Origin: Massilia frigida
Lineage (GTDB): Bacteria > Pseudomonadota > Gammaproteobacteria > Burkholderiales > Burkholderiaceae_D
DNA length: 64,000 bases
Assembly: GCF_011682175.1 (NCBI RefSeq)
Contig: NZ_WHJG01000003.1
Coordinates: 186,001-250,000 of the forward strand
Direction: 5' to 3'
The translations under genes were made by a program, and so were the position numbers. Shown piece after piece: positions 43,753 to 53,272 of the stretch. How positions within the stretch are numbered: the stretch's first letter is position 1; each line of letters begins with the position of its first letter. The notes below the pieces were generated by a model. It was given only the letters and a program-made list of their open reading frames with translations, had not been told where the DNA came from and searched no databases.

Positions 43753-46152
43753 TCAGGCCGCCGGCGCGGCGACCAGCAGGTCGTGCAAGGCATGCTCGGC
43801 CAGCGGGGCGCTGAAATACGTGCCCTGCAGTTCATCGCACAGGTTGTTCCGTAAAAACTCCATCTGCACGCGCGTTTCGACCCCCTTGGCAATGACCCGG
43901 GCGCCAAGATCGTGGCCGACGTCGATCAGCGCCTTGGCCAGGGCGCCGCTGCGCGCATCGGCCGTGATCTGGTGCGTCGCCAGCTTGGCCAGCTTGACGT
44001 GGGTCAGCGGCAGCTTTTGCAGGAAATTCAGGTTCGACAAGCCGCCGCCGAAGGCATCGACCGCGCGCAGCACCCCCAGCTCGCTCAGCTGCGACACCAC
44101 TTCCACGGCCAGGTGCTGGTTGGCATGCAGGCAGTCTTCGCGCAATTCGAGTTCCAGCTGGGCCGGGGCGATGCGGTATTTTTCCAGGGTGGCGGCGACG
44201 TGCCCGACATAGCCAGGGCGGCAAAATTCGCGCTGCGAGACGTTGACCGCCACCGGCAGCGGCGCAAGACCGGCGCTGTTCATGCGCTGCATGAAGGCGC
44301 ACGCTTCGTCGAGCACATAGTCGCCAATGGCGGCGATCATGCCGTTTTCCTCGGCTTCCGGCAGGAACGAGGCCGGCGCCAGCACGCCCAGTTCGGGATG
44401 GCGCCAGCGCAGCAGCGCTTCCAGCCCCAGGATGCGGCCGCGGCACAGGCAAATGCGGGGCTGGTAGAGCAGGAAAAACTCGTGATGTTCGAGCGCGCCG
44501 CGCATGGCGTCTTCGAGTTTTTGCTTGGCCTGGGTGGTCGACTTCATGTCGGCGGAAAAGAAATGCACCTCGCCCGTCTTGGCCGCCTTGGCGTGGTACA
44601 TGGCCACGTCGGCCGCGCGCACCAGGTCGAGCGCGCCGCTGCCATCGTGCGGGAACACGCTCACGCCGATGCTGCCGCCGACCGCGATGTCGGTCGCATT
44701 GAAGCTGACCGGCTGCGACATGCTCACGCGCAGGCGCTCGATCATGCGCAGGGTGTAGCGCAGCGAGGGCTGGTTGACCAGCACCAGCACGAATTCGTCG
44801 CCCGACAGGCGCGCCACCGTATCGCTCTCGCGCACCGACGATTGCAGGCGCCGCGCCACCATCTTGAGCACTTCGTCGCCCGCTTCGTGGCCGTAGCTGT
44901 CGTTGATCTGCTTGAAGCCGTTGAGGTCGATCAGAACCGTGGCCACCAGTGATTTGTTGCGCTGGGCCATGTGCAGCGCCTGTTCCAGCCGGTCCCACAG
45001 CAAGGTGCGGTTGGCCAGTCCGGTCAGCGCATCGTGGTTGACCTCGTGTTCGAGGTGGGCGGTGCGCTGCTTGACGGCCGTCACGTCGTTGATGACGCCG
45101 ATAAAGTGGGTGACCTTGCCGCGCCCATCGCTCACGGGCGTGATGGTCAGGTCGTTCCAGAAAATATCGCCATTCTTGCGCCGGTTGCGGAATGCCACGT
45201 TGACCTCGCGCCGCTCGCGCACGGCCGCGCGCAGCTGGGCGCGTTCGTCTTCATCCATGCCGGGCACGCCCATGAAACGCGCATCGCGCCCCATCACTTC
45301 GTCGGCGCCGTAGCCGGTGATGCGCTCGAAGGCCGGGTTGGCGTACTCGATCGGATTGTCGGCGCCGGCGCAGCGGGTGATCACCAGGCCGCTGCTGGTG
45401 GCATGCAGGGCGCGCTCGCGCAGGCGCAAGCGCTCTTCCTGCGTACGCCGTTCGGAAATATCGAGGCCCATGCCGCACAGGTAGTGGCGGTTGCGGCAAC
45501 TGATGCGCGCCCCGCACAGCAGGTAGGGCGTGGCGTGGCCGTACTTGTCGAGATAATTCGCTTCCACCATGATCTGGATGCCATGCTCGAAGACATTGCG
45601 GATGTTCGCGGCGATGATGCGCTTTTCGGCCAGGTCGTACGTATCGAGCGCATTCGCGCGGCTGACCTCGTCGGAACTCATGGCCGTGACCTGTTCCAGC
45701 ATCTTGTTCCACAACGCAAAGCTGCCATCCTCGCGCAGCACGTAAAAGGTGCCCGGCAAGACATCGATGATGCTCGAGAGCGGGATGCGGCCGACCGCCG
45801 CCGTGTCCGATTCGTCGCTGGCGGCGTCGATGATGGCAATGCAGTGGCTCAGTTGGCCGTCCGTGCCGAACTGGGGCAGCAGGGTGAGGGCGGCCTTGTG
45901 ATGGCTGCCATCGGCGCGTACGAACTCCAGCTCGGCGGCATCGCATTCGTTGGGAAAGGCAGTCCAGCGCAGCTGATAGTGGCGGCGGCTGTCGTCGCTG
46001 AGCAGGGCAGTCAGGGGCTGGCGCAATGCATCGGCGGCGGCAATGCCGAGCACTGTTTCGCAAGCACTGTTCCAGGTAATGATCTGGCCGCTTGCATCGA
46101 TCAGCAAGGCGGCAAACGTGGCGTTCTCGCTGGCGGGCATGCGCCTCTCCAT
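43753..46152 (-). CDS. PAS-GGDEF-EAL protein with degenerate output domains
   Basis: The protein has about 799 residues with three N-terminal PAS-type segments (~10-110, ~125-235, ~245-370), then GGDEF and EAL domains. The GGDEF signature reads SGDEF, with inhibitory site RESD retained. In EAL, the first Glu (LEALLRW) and the Asn (AVNVSQ) remain. However, the metal pair of DDFGTG reads DAFGGG, KID reads KLA, and AEGVET reads AKGVET, so hydrolysis is unlikely. It may be a cyclic-di-GMP or GTP sensor. Starts at ATG 46152 or 46140 are possible. Confidence 0.9.
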   Translation of the reverse strand: MERRMPASENATFAALLIDASGQIITWNSACETVLGIAAADALRQPLTALLSDDSRRHYQLRWTAFPNECDAAELEFVRADGSHHKAALTLLPQFGTDGQLSHCIAIIDAASDESDTAAVGRIPLSSIIDVLPGTFYVLREDGSFALWNKMLEQVTAMSSDEVSRANALDTYDLAEKRIIAANIRNVFEHGIQIMVEANYLDKYGHATPYLLCGARISCRNRHYLCGMGLDISERRTQEERLRLRERALHATSSGLVITRCAGADNPIEYANPAFERITGYGADEVMGRDARFMGVPGMDEDERAQLRAAVRERREVNVAFRNRRKNGDIFWNDLTITPVSDGRGKVTHFIGVINDVTAVKQRTAHLEHEVNHDALTGLANRTLLWDRLEQALHMAQRNKSLVATVLIDLNGFKQINDSYGHEAGDEVLKMVARRLQSSVRESDTVARLSGDEFVLVLVNQPSLRYTLRMIERLRVSMSQPVSFNATDIAVGGSIGVSVFPHDGSGALDLVRAADVAMYHAKAAKTGEVHFFSADMKSTTQAKQKLEDAMRGALEHHEFFLLYQPRICLCRGRILGLEALLRWRHPELGVLAPASFLPEAEENGMIAAIGDYVLDEACAFMQRMNSAGLAPLPVAVNVSQREFCRPGYVGHVAATLEKYRIAPAQLELELREDCLHANQHLAVEVVSQLSELGVLRAVDAFGGGLSNLNFLQKLPLTHVKLAKLATHQITADARSGALAKALIDVGHDLGARVIAKGVETRVQMEFLRNNLCDELQGTYFSAPLAEHALHDLLVAAPAA

Positions 46153-46276
46153 TCGTGATGAAGGAGGTTGGACAGGCCAAACGGGCGGTGGTTCGCCGCA
46201 GCCGGCAAATTACATGAAAAGATGGCCGGTGGTGACGCCGGCGGGCGCGTGGCCGCCGGCGTGGATCAGGCAGGGA

Positions 46277-47542
46277 TCAGGCCAGGACGATGTCCTGGCG
46301 CTCAGGCAAGGCGATCTGGTTATCGACGCTGAACTGGTAATCCTGGAACACGTGCTCGGCCGACAGCATCTGGTAGCTGCCGTCGGCCAGCTTGTGGGTG
46401 GTGTCCTTGAGGCGGTACGTGTAGTGGCCGCAAGTCCAGCAATTGAAATTGCGCATGTGCGTGCACAGGCAAGTCTTGTCCATCACCACCACGGTTTTAC
46501 TGTCCGGATTGGCCAGCACTTCGCGGTTGTACGCATTGATGTAGGAACAGTTGCCGGTGGCATCGAGCAGATAGCCGTAGGACTCGCAGCCGGGACGGAT
46601 GCCGGCGCCGATGGCCGGCGTGCTCTTGAGCATGCGCATCGGATAGCCGGTTGGCGAAATGCCGTTGACGATGATGTCGTCTTCGGTCGCGCGCACGTAC
46701 TGCTGCTTGACCTTGTCGGGCAGGCCGCACTCGTTGGTGATGGTGAAACGGGTTGCCACCTGCACCCCGCCCGCGCCTTTTTCGAGGAAGCCGACCGCGT
46801 CGGTGCCGGTGAACACGCCGCCGGCGGCGATCAGCGGGATATCGAGCTGTTCGGCGCGCATGTAGGCATGGATTTCATCCATGATGGTATGCAGGTCGTA
46901 CTCGGCCCAATCCATGCCGAAGCCCAGGTGGCCGCCGGCCAGCGGGCCTTCGACGATGATGTAATCGGGCAGGCGGTCCAGCTTGGCTACCTTGCGCAGG
47001 AAAATCTGCAGCGCGCGCACCGAGGAGACGATGATGCCCAGCTTGGCGTCGCGGAAGCGCGGATGGTCGGCGATCAGGGCGAACGAGCCCAGGTGCAGGC
47101 CGGCCGACATGGTGATGCCGTCGATGCCGGCGTCGAGCGCGGCCGACAGGCGCGTGCGCAAGGTTTCGCGCGGCGAATTCATGGTCAGCTTTTCCATGCA
47201 GTTCACGAAAATGAGGCCATCGCCGCGTTTCGCTTCCATGGTCGCGCCCACGTGGCGGCGGGTGGCATCGGCCAGGCGGGCCAGGTCGAACTGCACCACC
47301 GCCTTGTCCATATTATTGATGTTGAACTTATAGGTCTTGGTCTTGTCTTTCACATAGCTGGTGTCGAACTTGCGGTCGGAGACATCCTCGACCATGGCAT
47401 CCGAAATATGCCCGATCCCGCCCAGGCGCGCCGCTTCCAGTGCCAGTTCGGAGGTCGAAATATCGACGCCCATGCCACCGATCATGATGGGCACATATTC
47501 CTTGTTGCCCAGACGCAGGCGGAAATCATCAACACGTTTCAT
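46277..47542 (-). CDS. Nitronate monooxygenase-like flavoprotein with C-terminal Cys cluster
   Basis: This 421-residue TIM-barrel FMN protein is related to 2-nitropropane dioxygenases: IMIGGMGVDIST at the start, the IIVEGPLAGGHLG phosphate/FMN region, and IAAGGVFTGTDAVGFLEKGAGGVQVATRF. Beyond residue ~360 it carries a Cys-rich tail (CLCTHMRNFNCWTCGHYTYR) with four closely spaced cysteines, plus further cysteines earlier (CESYGYLL, NCSYINA). The tail could bind metal or an Fe-S cluster. This separates it from ordinary nitronate monooxygenases; its true reaction is uncertain. Confidence 0.82.
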   Translation of the reverse strand: MKRVDDFRLRLGNKEYVPIMIGGMGVDISTSELALEAARLGGIGHISDAMVEDVSDRKFDTSYVKDKTKTYKFNINNMDKAVVQFDLARLADATRRHVGATMEAKRGDGLIFVNCMEKLTMNSPRETLRTRLSAALDAGIDGITMSAGLHLGSFALIADHPRFRDAKLGIIVSSVRALQIFLRKVAKLDRLPDYIIVEGPLAGGHLGFGMDWAEYDLHTIMDEIHAYMRAEQLDIPLIAAGGVFTGTDAVGFLEKGAGGVQVATRFTITNECGLPDKVKQQYVRATEDDIIVNGISPTGYPMRMLKSTPAIGAGIRPGCESYGYLLDATGNCSYINAYNREVLANPDSKTVVVMDKTCLCTHMRNFNCWTCGHYTYRLKDTTHKLADGSYQMLSAEHVFQDYQFSVDNQIALPERQDIVLA

Positions 47543-47746
47543 TGCTATCCTTAGACTGCCAAGTTTACTGGTGCGCTGGCGCGGCTGCCGCAGCCAGCTT
47601 GCGCACCTACAATTCTACCCCAAGCACGCCGGGGACTGACCGGGTGATCGACTATCCAGCGAGCAAAACGGCGGCAAATACCGCCATTTTGTCGGTGATT
47701 TCCGGATCTGGCGACCCGAAAAGCGCCGATTGATCGTGCTGGACGA

Positions 47747-48232
47747 TCAATCGCGGAAGTTATTAAATTCCAGCGGCATATCCGGCACATCCTTGCGCAG
47801 CATGGCCATGGCCGCTTGCAGATCGTCGCGCTTGGCGCCGGTGACGCGCACCGACTCGCCCTGGATGCTGGCCTGGACCTTCATCTTGCTATCCTTGATG
47901 ACCTTGACGATCTTCTTGGCATCGTCGGTTTCGATGCCGTTCTTTACCTTGATCACCTGCTTGACCTTGTCGCCGCCGATTTTCTCGATCTTGCCTTCGT
48001 CGAGGAAACGCACATCGACCTTGCGCTTGGCCAGCTTGTTGGTCAGCACATCGCGCACTTGCGAGAGCTGGAAATCGGAATCGGCGAAGGCGGTCAGTTC
48101 GGTATCCTTCTGCTCGACCTTGGCGGAACTGCCCTTGAAATCGAAACGGGTGGTGATTTCCTTGTTCGATTGTTCGACTGCGTTTTTCACTTCGATCATG
48201 TCTGCTTCGGAGACGACATCAAACGACGGCAT
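47747..48232 (-). CDS. yajQ: YajQ family nucleotide-binding protein
   Basis: This 161-residue YajQ/UPF0234 protein is conserved over its full length: [58 protein letters not shown], and an ending in NFRD. Members bind nucleic acids or nucleotides. In Xanthomonas and Pseudomonas YajQ homologues are reported cyclic-di-GMP effectors, which is of interest here, but binding cannot be read from the sequence. Confidence 0.94.
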   Translation of the reverse strand: MPSFDVVSEADMIEVKNAVEQSNKEITTRFDFKGSSAKVEQKDTELTAFADSDFQLSQVRDVLTNKLAKRKVDVRFLDEGKIEKIGGDKVKQVIKVKNGIETDDAKKIVKVIKDSKMKVQASIQGESVRVTGAKRDDLQAAMAMLRKDVPDMPLEFNNFRD

Positions 48233-48357
48233 AATGGGATCCTTTTACTTGCAAAATGTAGAATGCCGATATTTTAACGGACAACCGGGGCGGCGCCCCT
48301 GTGCTGACCCGGTTTTTTACCGGATTGGCCCCCTAAATGCTTAAACGACGCTCATTC

Positions 48358-49386
48358 ATGCAACCAGACCTAGTCATTTCGCCCGATTTTTCCCTGCGCG
48401 CTGTCAATACCTTCGGCATCGACGCGCGCGCGCGCGCCTATCTCAAGCTCACCCGGGTCGAACAGCTGGCGCAGGTGATGGCCGATCCCGTCCTCGCCGC
48501 GCTGCCGCGCCTGCTGCTTGGCGGCGGCAGCAACATCGTCCTCACGGGCGACTTCGACGGTGTGGTGCTGCACATGGCGATCGAAGGGCGCGAGGTACTG
48601 GGCGAGGAGGGCGGCAGCATGCTGGTGCGCGCCGGCGCCGGCGAAAACTGGCACGGCTTCGTGCAATGGACCCTGGCGCAGGGGCTGGGCGGGCTGGAAA
48701 ACATGGCCCTCATTCCCGGCACGGTGGGAGCGTCGCCGATCCAGAATATTGGCGCCTATGGGGCCGAAGTGAAGGACCTGTTCCACGCGCTGACCGTGTT
48801 CGAGCTCTCCAGCGGGCGTTTGCGGGTGATGGATGCGGCGGCTTGCCGCTTCGGCTACCGCGACAGCGTGTTCAAGCATGCCGGCGGAGCGGGGCTGGTG
48901 ATTGTCGACGTCACCTTCGCGCTGCCGCGCGCGTGGGTGGCCAATCTCAAGTATGCCGAACTGGCGCAGGAAGTGGCCGCAGCGGGGTTGGCGGTGCCGA
49001 CGGCGCAGCAGGTGAGCGACGCGGTGGTGGCGATCAGGCGGCGCAAGCTGCCCGACCCTGTGCAGATCGGCAATGCCGGCAGCTTCTTCAAGAATCCCGT
49101 GGTCAGCGCAGCGCAGTGCGCCGCCATGCTGGCGGCGCATCCGGCGCTGGTGCACCACGCCCAGGGCGACGGCAGCGAAAAGCTGGCGGCCGGGTGGCTG
49201 ATCGACCAATGCGGCTGGAAAGGCCGCAGCCTGGGCGCGGCCGGCGTGTACGAAAAGCAGGCGCTGGTGCTGGTCAACCGCGGCGGCGCGACCGGTGCCG
49301 AGGTGCGCGCGCTGGCGCGTGCGATCCAGGCCGATGTGCTGGCGCGTTTCGGCGTCGCGCTCGAAACCGAGCCTGTCTTCGTCTAG
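48358..49386 (+). CDS. murB: UDP-N-acetylenolpyruvoylglucosamine reductase
   Basis: This type I MurB of about 342 residues reduces UDP-GlcNAc-enolpyruvate to UDP-MurNAc in peptidoglycan synthesis. FAD-binding motifs: [12 protein letters not shown] and [19 protein letters not shown]. Catalytic motifs are GYRDSVFK (Ser/Tyr loop of type I), [12 protein letters not shown] and the C-terminal Glu in LETEPVF. It starts at ATG 48358 or the in-frame 48337; neither has a strong ribosome site. It is divergent from yajQ. Confidence 0.94.
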   Translation: MQPDLVISPDFSLRAVNTFGIDARARAYLKLTRVEQLAQVMADPVLAALPRLLLGGGSNIVLTGDFDGVVLHMAIEGREVLGEEGGSMLVRAGAGENWHGFVQWTLAQGLGGLENMALIPGTVGASPIQNIGAYGAEVKDLFHALTVFELSSGRLRVMDAAACRFGYRDSVFKHAGGAGLVIVDVTFALPRAWVANLKYAELAQEVAAAGLAVPTAQQVSDAVVAIRRRKLPDPVQIGNAGSFFKNPVVSAAQCAAMLAAHPALVHHAQGDGSEKLAAGWLIDQCGWKGRSLGAAGVYEKQALVLVNRGGATGAEVRALARAIQADVLARFGVALETEPVFV

Positions 49387-49694
49387 CCTGACCGGGCACG
49401 CCCTGGCTGCGCTGCCCCTGCCTGTTTCCCTCCCCGTCGCATCCATCGTTATTGCTTGAAACATGGCATGGCATTCGGGCAGGGCTGCGCCTGGCGTTTC
49501 CGGGGCGACTGCGTCCAGTGCGAAAATTGATCAGAAAATATTATCTTTTTAGTCAATTTTGATAAATAATGAAAACGCGATGGGAAGCGCTTCCAATTTC
49601 GGTTTGCACAGGTGCTGGCGCGTCCTCGCCTGGGTGCCCGGCAACGTGCGGCAGCACTGCCGGGCCCCAGCCATTCAATCAGGAGACAAATAAT
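49387..49694 (+). promoter_or_regulatory. Upstream region of the GH3 gene with LacI-type operator
   Basis: GGAAGCGCTTCC (49583-49594) is a perfect 12-bp palindrome within TGGGAAGCGCTTCCAA, a typical LacI-family operator with central CG. It lies 100 bp before the GH3 start. An AT-rich stretch just upstream (49524-49570) probably holds the promoter. TGAAAACG (49570-49577) equals one half of the operator found at the LacI-type gene (19475). 49387-49520 shows nothing notable. Confidence 0.65.
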
Positions 49695-52600
49695 ATGCGA
49701 GACAAGTTAGCTACCTTGATCCGGACCGGCCTGGCAGCGGCCGTCTGTGGCGCGATGCTGGCCGCCTGCGATGGCGACAGCGACCCGGCCAAGCCGGACA
49801 CCCCCAAGCCGCCCGTCGACGCGCTGACGCAGTACAGCGACTTCCCGAACGTGGCCAGCGATATCAAGAAAGATCCGGCGACCGAATCGGCCATCGCCGC
49901 CATCGTTGCCGGGATGAGCGTGGCGGAGAAAGTCGGACAGATGACCCAGCCGGAAATCAAGAGTATCACCCCGGACCAGGTGCGCCAGTACTACATCGGT
50001 TCGGTGCTGAACGGCGGTGGTTCTTTCCCGGGTAACAACAAGTTGGCCGCCCCGGCAGAGTGGGTCAAGCTGGCCGACGCGTACTGGAAAGCGTCGATGG
50101 CCACCGATTCCAAGGTCAAGATCCCGGTGATCTGGGGCACCGACGCGGTGCACGGCCACAATAATGTGTTCGGCGCTACCATGTTCCCGCATAACATCGG
50201 CCTGGGCGCTGCCAACGATCCGGCCATGATGCGCCGCATCGGCGCGGCCGTGGCCGCTCAAGTGGTTTCCACCGGTATCGACTGGACCTTCGCCCCGACC
50301 CTCGCGGTGGTGCGCGATGACCGTTGGGGCCGCACCTATGAAAGTTATTCCGAAGATCCCTTGATCGTCACCAAATACGCGCGCGAAATGGTCAAGGGCT
50401 TGCAGAACGATTTTGCCGGCAGCGGCAACGTCATCGCCACGGCCAAGCACTTCATGGGCGACGGTGGCACCGACCTGGGCAGGGATCAAGGCGTCAACCT
50501 GTCCAGCCGCAACGACATGATCAACATCCATGGCCAAGGGTATTACCACGCCCTGGGCGCCGGTGCCCAGACCGTGATGGCCTCGTTTAACAGCTGGGAC
50601 AATGACAGCTTGCAGATCAAGGTCGGTAAGATGCACGGCAGCAAAGAGATGCTGACCGATGTGCTCAAGACCAAGATGGGCTTCGACGGCTTCGTCATCG
50701 GTGACTGGAACGGCCACGCCCAGGTGGCGGGCTGCAGCGACGGCAGTTGCCCACAAGCGATCAATGCCGGCGTCGACATGATCATGGTCCCGGAAAAGTG
50801 GAAGGAGTTTATCGACAACACCATCGCCTCGGTCAACAAGGGCGACATTCCACTGGCGCGCATCAATGATGCCGTCACCCGCATCCTGCGCGTGAAATTT
50901 CGCGCCGGCATCATGACCGCCAAGGCGCCGCTCGAACGCCCCTACACCGATGCCGGCCGTCTGCAGCATCGTGCCCTGGCGCGCGAAGCGGTGCAAAAAT
51001 CGCTGGTGCTGCTGAAAAACGATAACAAGGTGTTGCCACTGAAGCGCGGTGAAAAGATTCTGGTGGTCGGAAAAAGCGCCGACAGCCTGTCCAATCAAAC
51101 CGGCGGCTGGTCGCTTACCTGGCAGGGAACGGCCAATACCAATGCCGACTTCCCGAACGCCGACAGCATCCTGGCGGCGATCAAATCGGTGGCTGGCGAC
51201 GCCAACGTGGTCTACCGCCAGAACGCCGCGGACGTCAACGTGGCCGACTTCAAGGCAGTCATCGCCGTCATCGGCGAAACCCCGTACGCCGAAGGCGTGG
51301 GCGACATCGGCAGGAGCGGCACCCTGGAGCACGCGCGGCGCCATCCGGAAGACCTGGCCGTGCTCGATGCCGTCAGCGGCAAGGGCGTGCCGGTGGTCAG
51401 CGTACTGATCACCGGCCGTCCAGTCTGGGTCAACAAGGAACTGAACCGCTCAAGCGCGTTCGTGGTGGCCTGGTTGCCCGGCACCGAAGGCAAGGGTGTC
51501 ACCGATGTCCTGTTCCGCAAGGACAATGGCGACGTCAATCTGGACATGAACGGCAAGCTGTCGTTCTCCTGGCCGAAAACGGCTTGCCAGATGGCCAATA
51601 AAGGCGACCCCAACTACGATCCGCTGTTTGCCTATGGCTTCGGCATGCGCTACGCGGACGATACCCGGCTGGCCAAGCTCGACGAAACGGCGCCGACCTT
51701 GGGTTGCGCCCAGTCCGCCGCCAACGGCAGCCAGGCGAGTAGCGATCTGGAGGTGTTCCGTTCGGCCGACCAGGCGCCCTACACGGCCCGTATCGGCGAC
51801 CCGAGCGCCTGGTCGCTGGCGCTGGGCGCCGACTTGAACGCGGTCACCACGCTGCCCAACGTCAAGGCCGAGACCACCCAGATCACTATCCAGCAGGACG
51901 GCAAGAAAATCACCTGGAGCGGCGCCGGCCAGTTCTATTCGCAAGCGGCCACCACGGCCGACCGTGAAAACTACCTCAACGCCGACGCGGCCCTGGTGTT
52001 CGACACCATCGTGCACAAGGCGCCGGCCGGCGCGGTGAAAATGCGGGTGGACTGCAAGCACCCTTGCGCGGGCGAGGTGGATGGCACGACCTTGTTCAAG
52101 GGCTTGCCGCTGGAGGTGAAGCGTACCGTGAAATTGCCGCTGTCCTGCTTTGGCGCCAAGGGCGCCGACTTCACCCTGATCGATACGCCATTCCTGGTCT
52201 ATACCGAGCAAGCTTTTGTCGCCTCGTTTGCCAACATCCGCTGGGTGCCGGGCGCGGCCAGGGATGCCGATGCCGCCACCTGCGCCAGCCTGGTGCCGCC
52301 ACCGGTGGTCGTCGGGCCGCCGCTGCCGGGGCCGACTTACGGCGTGTTCAATGCGGGCGCGCTGACGGGCGACCTGGTGCTCAGCACCTACTCGTCCAAT
52401 GGCAGCCACACCAAGGCCAGCATGACGCCCGCTGATGGGCTGGACTTGCACTTCGCCGCCGACGGTGGCGACGGCTTGGTGATGATCACCGGCACGCCTG
52501 TGAATCTGAGCAACTTCGCCAGTGGCACCCTGCAGTTCGAGATCAATGTCGGCAGCTACGGGGCCAACAGCGGCGGCCTGGCGGTCAAGATGGAAAGCCC

Positions 52601-52811
52601 GGGCAGCAATTGCAAGTCGGGCGATCATCTGTTCGGCCGTCCGGCCGCGGGTAGCTGGACGCCGGTCACGGTCAAGGTCAGCGCGCTGATTGCGGCGGCC
52701 GATCCGTGCTTTGACCTGCGCAACATCGGCATGCCGTTCGGCACCTTGCCTAAGTGGGGCGATCAGCAGGGGGTGAAGTACAAGCTGCGCCAGATCCGCT
52801 TTGTGCAGTAA
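49695..52811 (+). CDS. Glycoside hydrolase family 3 lipoprotein (exo-beta-glucosidase type)
   Basis: This 1038-residue protein has lipobox MLAAC (Cys25), so it is likely attached to the outer membrane. A GH3 N-terminal barrel (~60-400) carries the nucleophile Asp337 in GFVIGDWNGHA. The GH3 C-terminal sandwich (~420-680: VQKSLVLLKNDNKVLPL, VGKSADSLSNQTGGW) follows. Two beta-sandwich domains (~694-853, ~870-1038) resemble the C-terminal domain of ExoP-type exo-1,3/1,4-beta-glucanases. It would release glucose from beta-glucans. AGGAG lies 9 bp before ATG. A terminator follows, so it is a single-gene unit. Confidence 0.92.
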   Translation: MRDKLATLIRTGLAAAVCGAMLAACDGDSDPAKPDTPKPPVDALTQYSDFPNVASDIKKDPATESAIAAIVAGMSVAEKVGQMTQPEIKSITPDQVRQYYIGSVLNGGGSFPGNNKLAAPAEWVKLADAYWKASMATDSKVKIPVIWGTDAVHGHNNVFGATMFPHNIGLGAANDPAMMRRIGAAVAAQVVSTGIDWTFAPTLAVVRDDRWGRTYESYSEDPLIVTKYAREMVKGLQNDFAGSGNVIATAKHFMGDGGTDLGRDQGVNLSSRNDMINIHGQGYYHALGAGAQTVMASFNSWDNDSLQIKVGKMHGSKEMLTDVLKTKMGFDGFVIGDWNGHAQVAGCSDGSCPQAINAGVDMIMVPEKWKEFIDNTIASVNKGDIPLARINDAVTRILRVKFRAGIMTAKAPLERPYTDAGRLQHRALAREAVQKSLVLLKNDNKVLPLKRGEKILVVGKSADSLSNQTGGWSLTWQGTANTNADFPNADSILAAIKSVAGDANVVYRQNAADVNVADFKAVIAVIGETPYAEGVGDIGRSGTLEHARRHPEDLAVLDAVSGKGVPVVSVLITGRPVWVNKELNRSSAFVVAWLPGTEGKGVTDVLFRKDNGDVNLDMNGKLSFSWPKTACQMANKGDPNYDPLFAYGFGMRYADDTRLAKLDETAPTLGCAQSAANGSQASSDLEVFRSADQAPYTARIGDPSAWSLALGADLNAVTTLPNVKAETTQITIQQDGKKITWSGAGQFYSQAATTADRENYLNADAALVFDTIVHKAPAGAVKMRVDCKHPCAGEVDGTTLFKGLPLEVKRTVKLPLSCFGAKGADFTLIDTPFLVYTEQAFVASFANIRWVPGAARDADAATCASLVPPPVVVGPPLPGPTYGVFNAGALTGDLVLSTYSSNGSHTKASMTPADGLDLHFAADGGDGLVMITGTPVNLSNFASGTLQFEINVGSYGANSGGLAVKMESPGSNCKSGDHLFGRPAAGSWTPVTVKVSALIAAADPCFDLRNIGMPFGTLPKWGDQQGVKYKLRQIRFVQ

Positions 52812-52830
52812 TCGCTGGTAGCAGTCGAGG

Positions 52831-52855
52831 ACGCACGCCGGGGGCGTGCGTTTTT
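52831..52855 (+). terminator. Rho-independent terminator after the GH3 gene
   Basis: ACGCACGCC (52831-52839) pairs with GGCGTGCGT (52843-52851) around GGG. It is followed by a T run to 52855. Confidence 0.88.
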
Positions 52856-52948
52856 CGTTGGGAATGCGCGCACCGCTGATGGCGCGGCGCGTCTTGAGCG
52901 CGCGATCGGGATGCGTCGATTCCCCGTTCACGCGCTACTCACCGCAGT

Positions 52949-53260
52949 TCAGCCGAAGTGGCAGACGTAGTCGAGCGTCTCGGTCGTTTCGATGTCGAAG
53001 GCGGTGTCGGCGCCGACGCTGAAGCGCTCGCCAGCCTGGTAGTCTTGCCAGGCGTCGCTGCCGGCCAGCCGAACCCGGCACTTGCCGGCGACGATTTCCA
53101 TCACTTCCGGTGCCGCCGTGTTGAACGTCAGCTGCGACGGGAAAATCACGCCCACCGTTTTCTTGCTGCCATCGGCCAGCAACAGCGTGTGCGACACGCA
53201 TTTGCCGTCAAAGAAAATAGTCGATTTCTTGCTGACGGTGACGTTTTGAATCGTGCTCAT
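52949..53260 (-). CDS. ppnP: Pyrimidine/purine nucleoside phosphorylase PpnP
   Basis: This 103-residue cupin of the PpnP (formerly DUF1255/YaiE) family phosphorolyses several nucleosides to base and ribose-1-phosphate. Family features: FFDGKCVSHTLLLADGSKKTVGVI, MEIVAGKCRVRL, AGERFSVGADTAFDIE and the end YVCHFG. AAGGAAG precedes ATG. It lies 12 bp after the wspR stop in the same direction, so may be read from the wsp operon, though a functional link is not known. Confidence 0.93.
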   Translation of the reverse strand: MSTIQNVTVSKKSTIFFDGKCVSHTLLLADGSKKTVGVIFPSQLTFNTAAPEVMEIVAGKCRVRLAGSDAWQDYQAGERFSVGADTAFDIETTETLDYVCHFG

Positions 53261-53272
53261 GGACTTCCTTCT

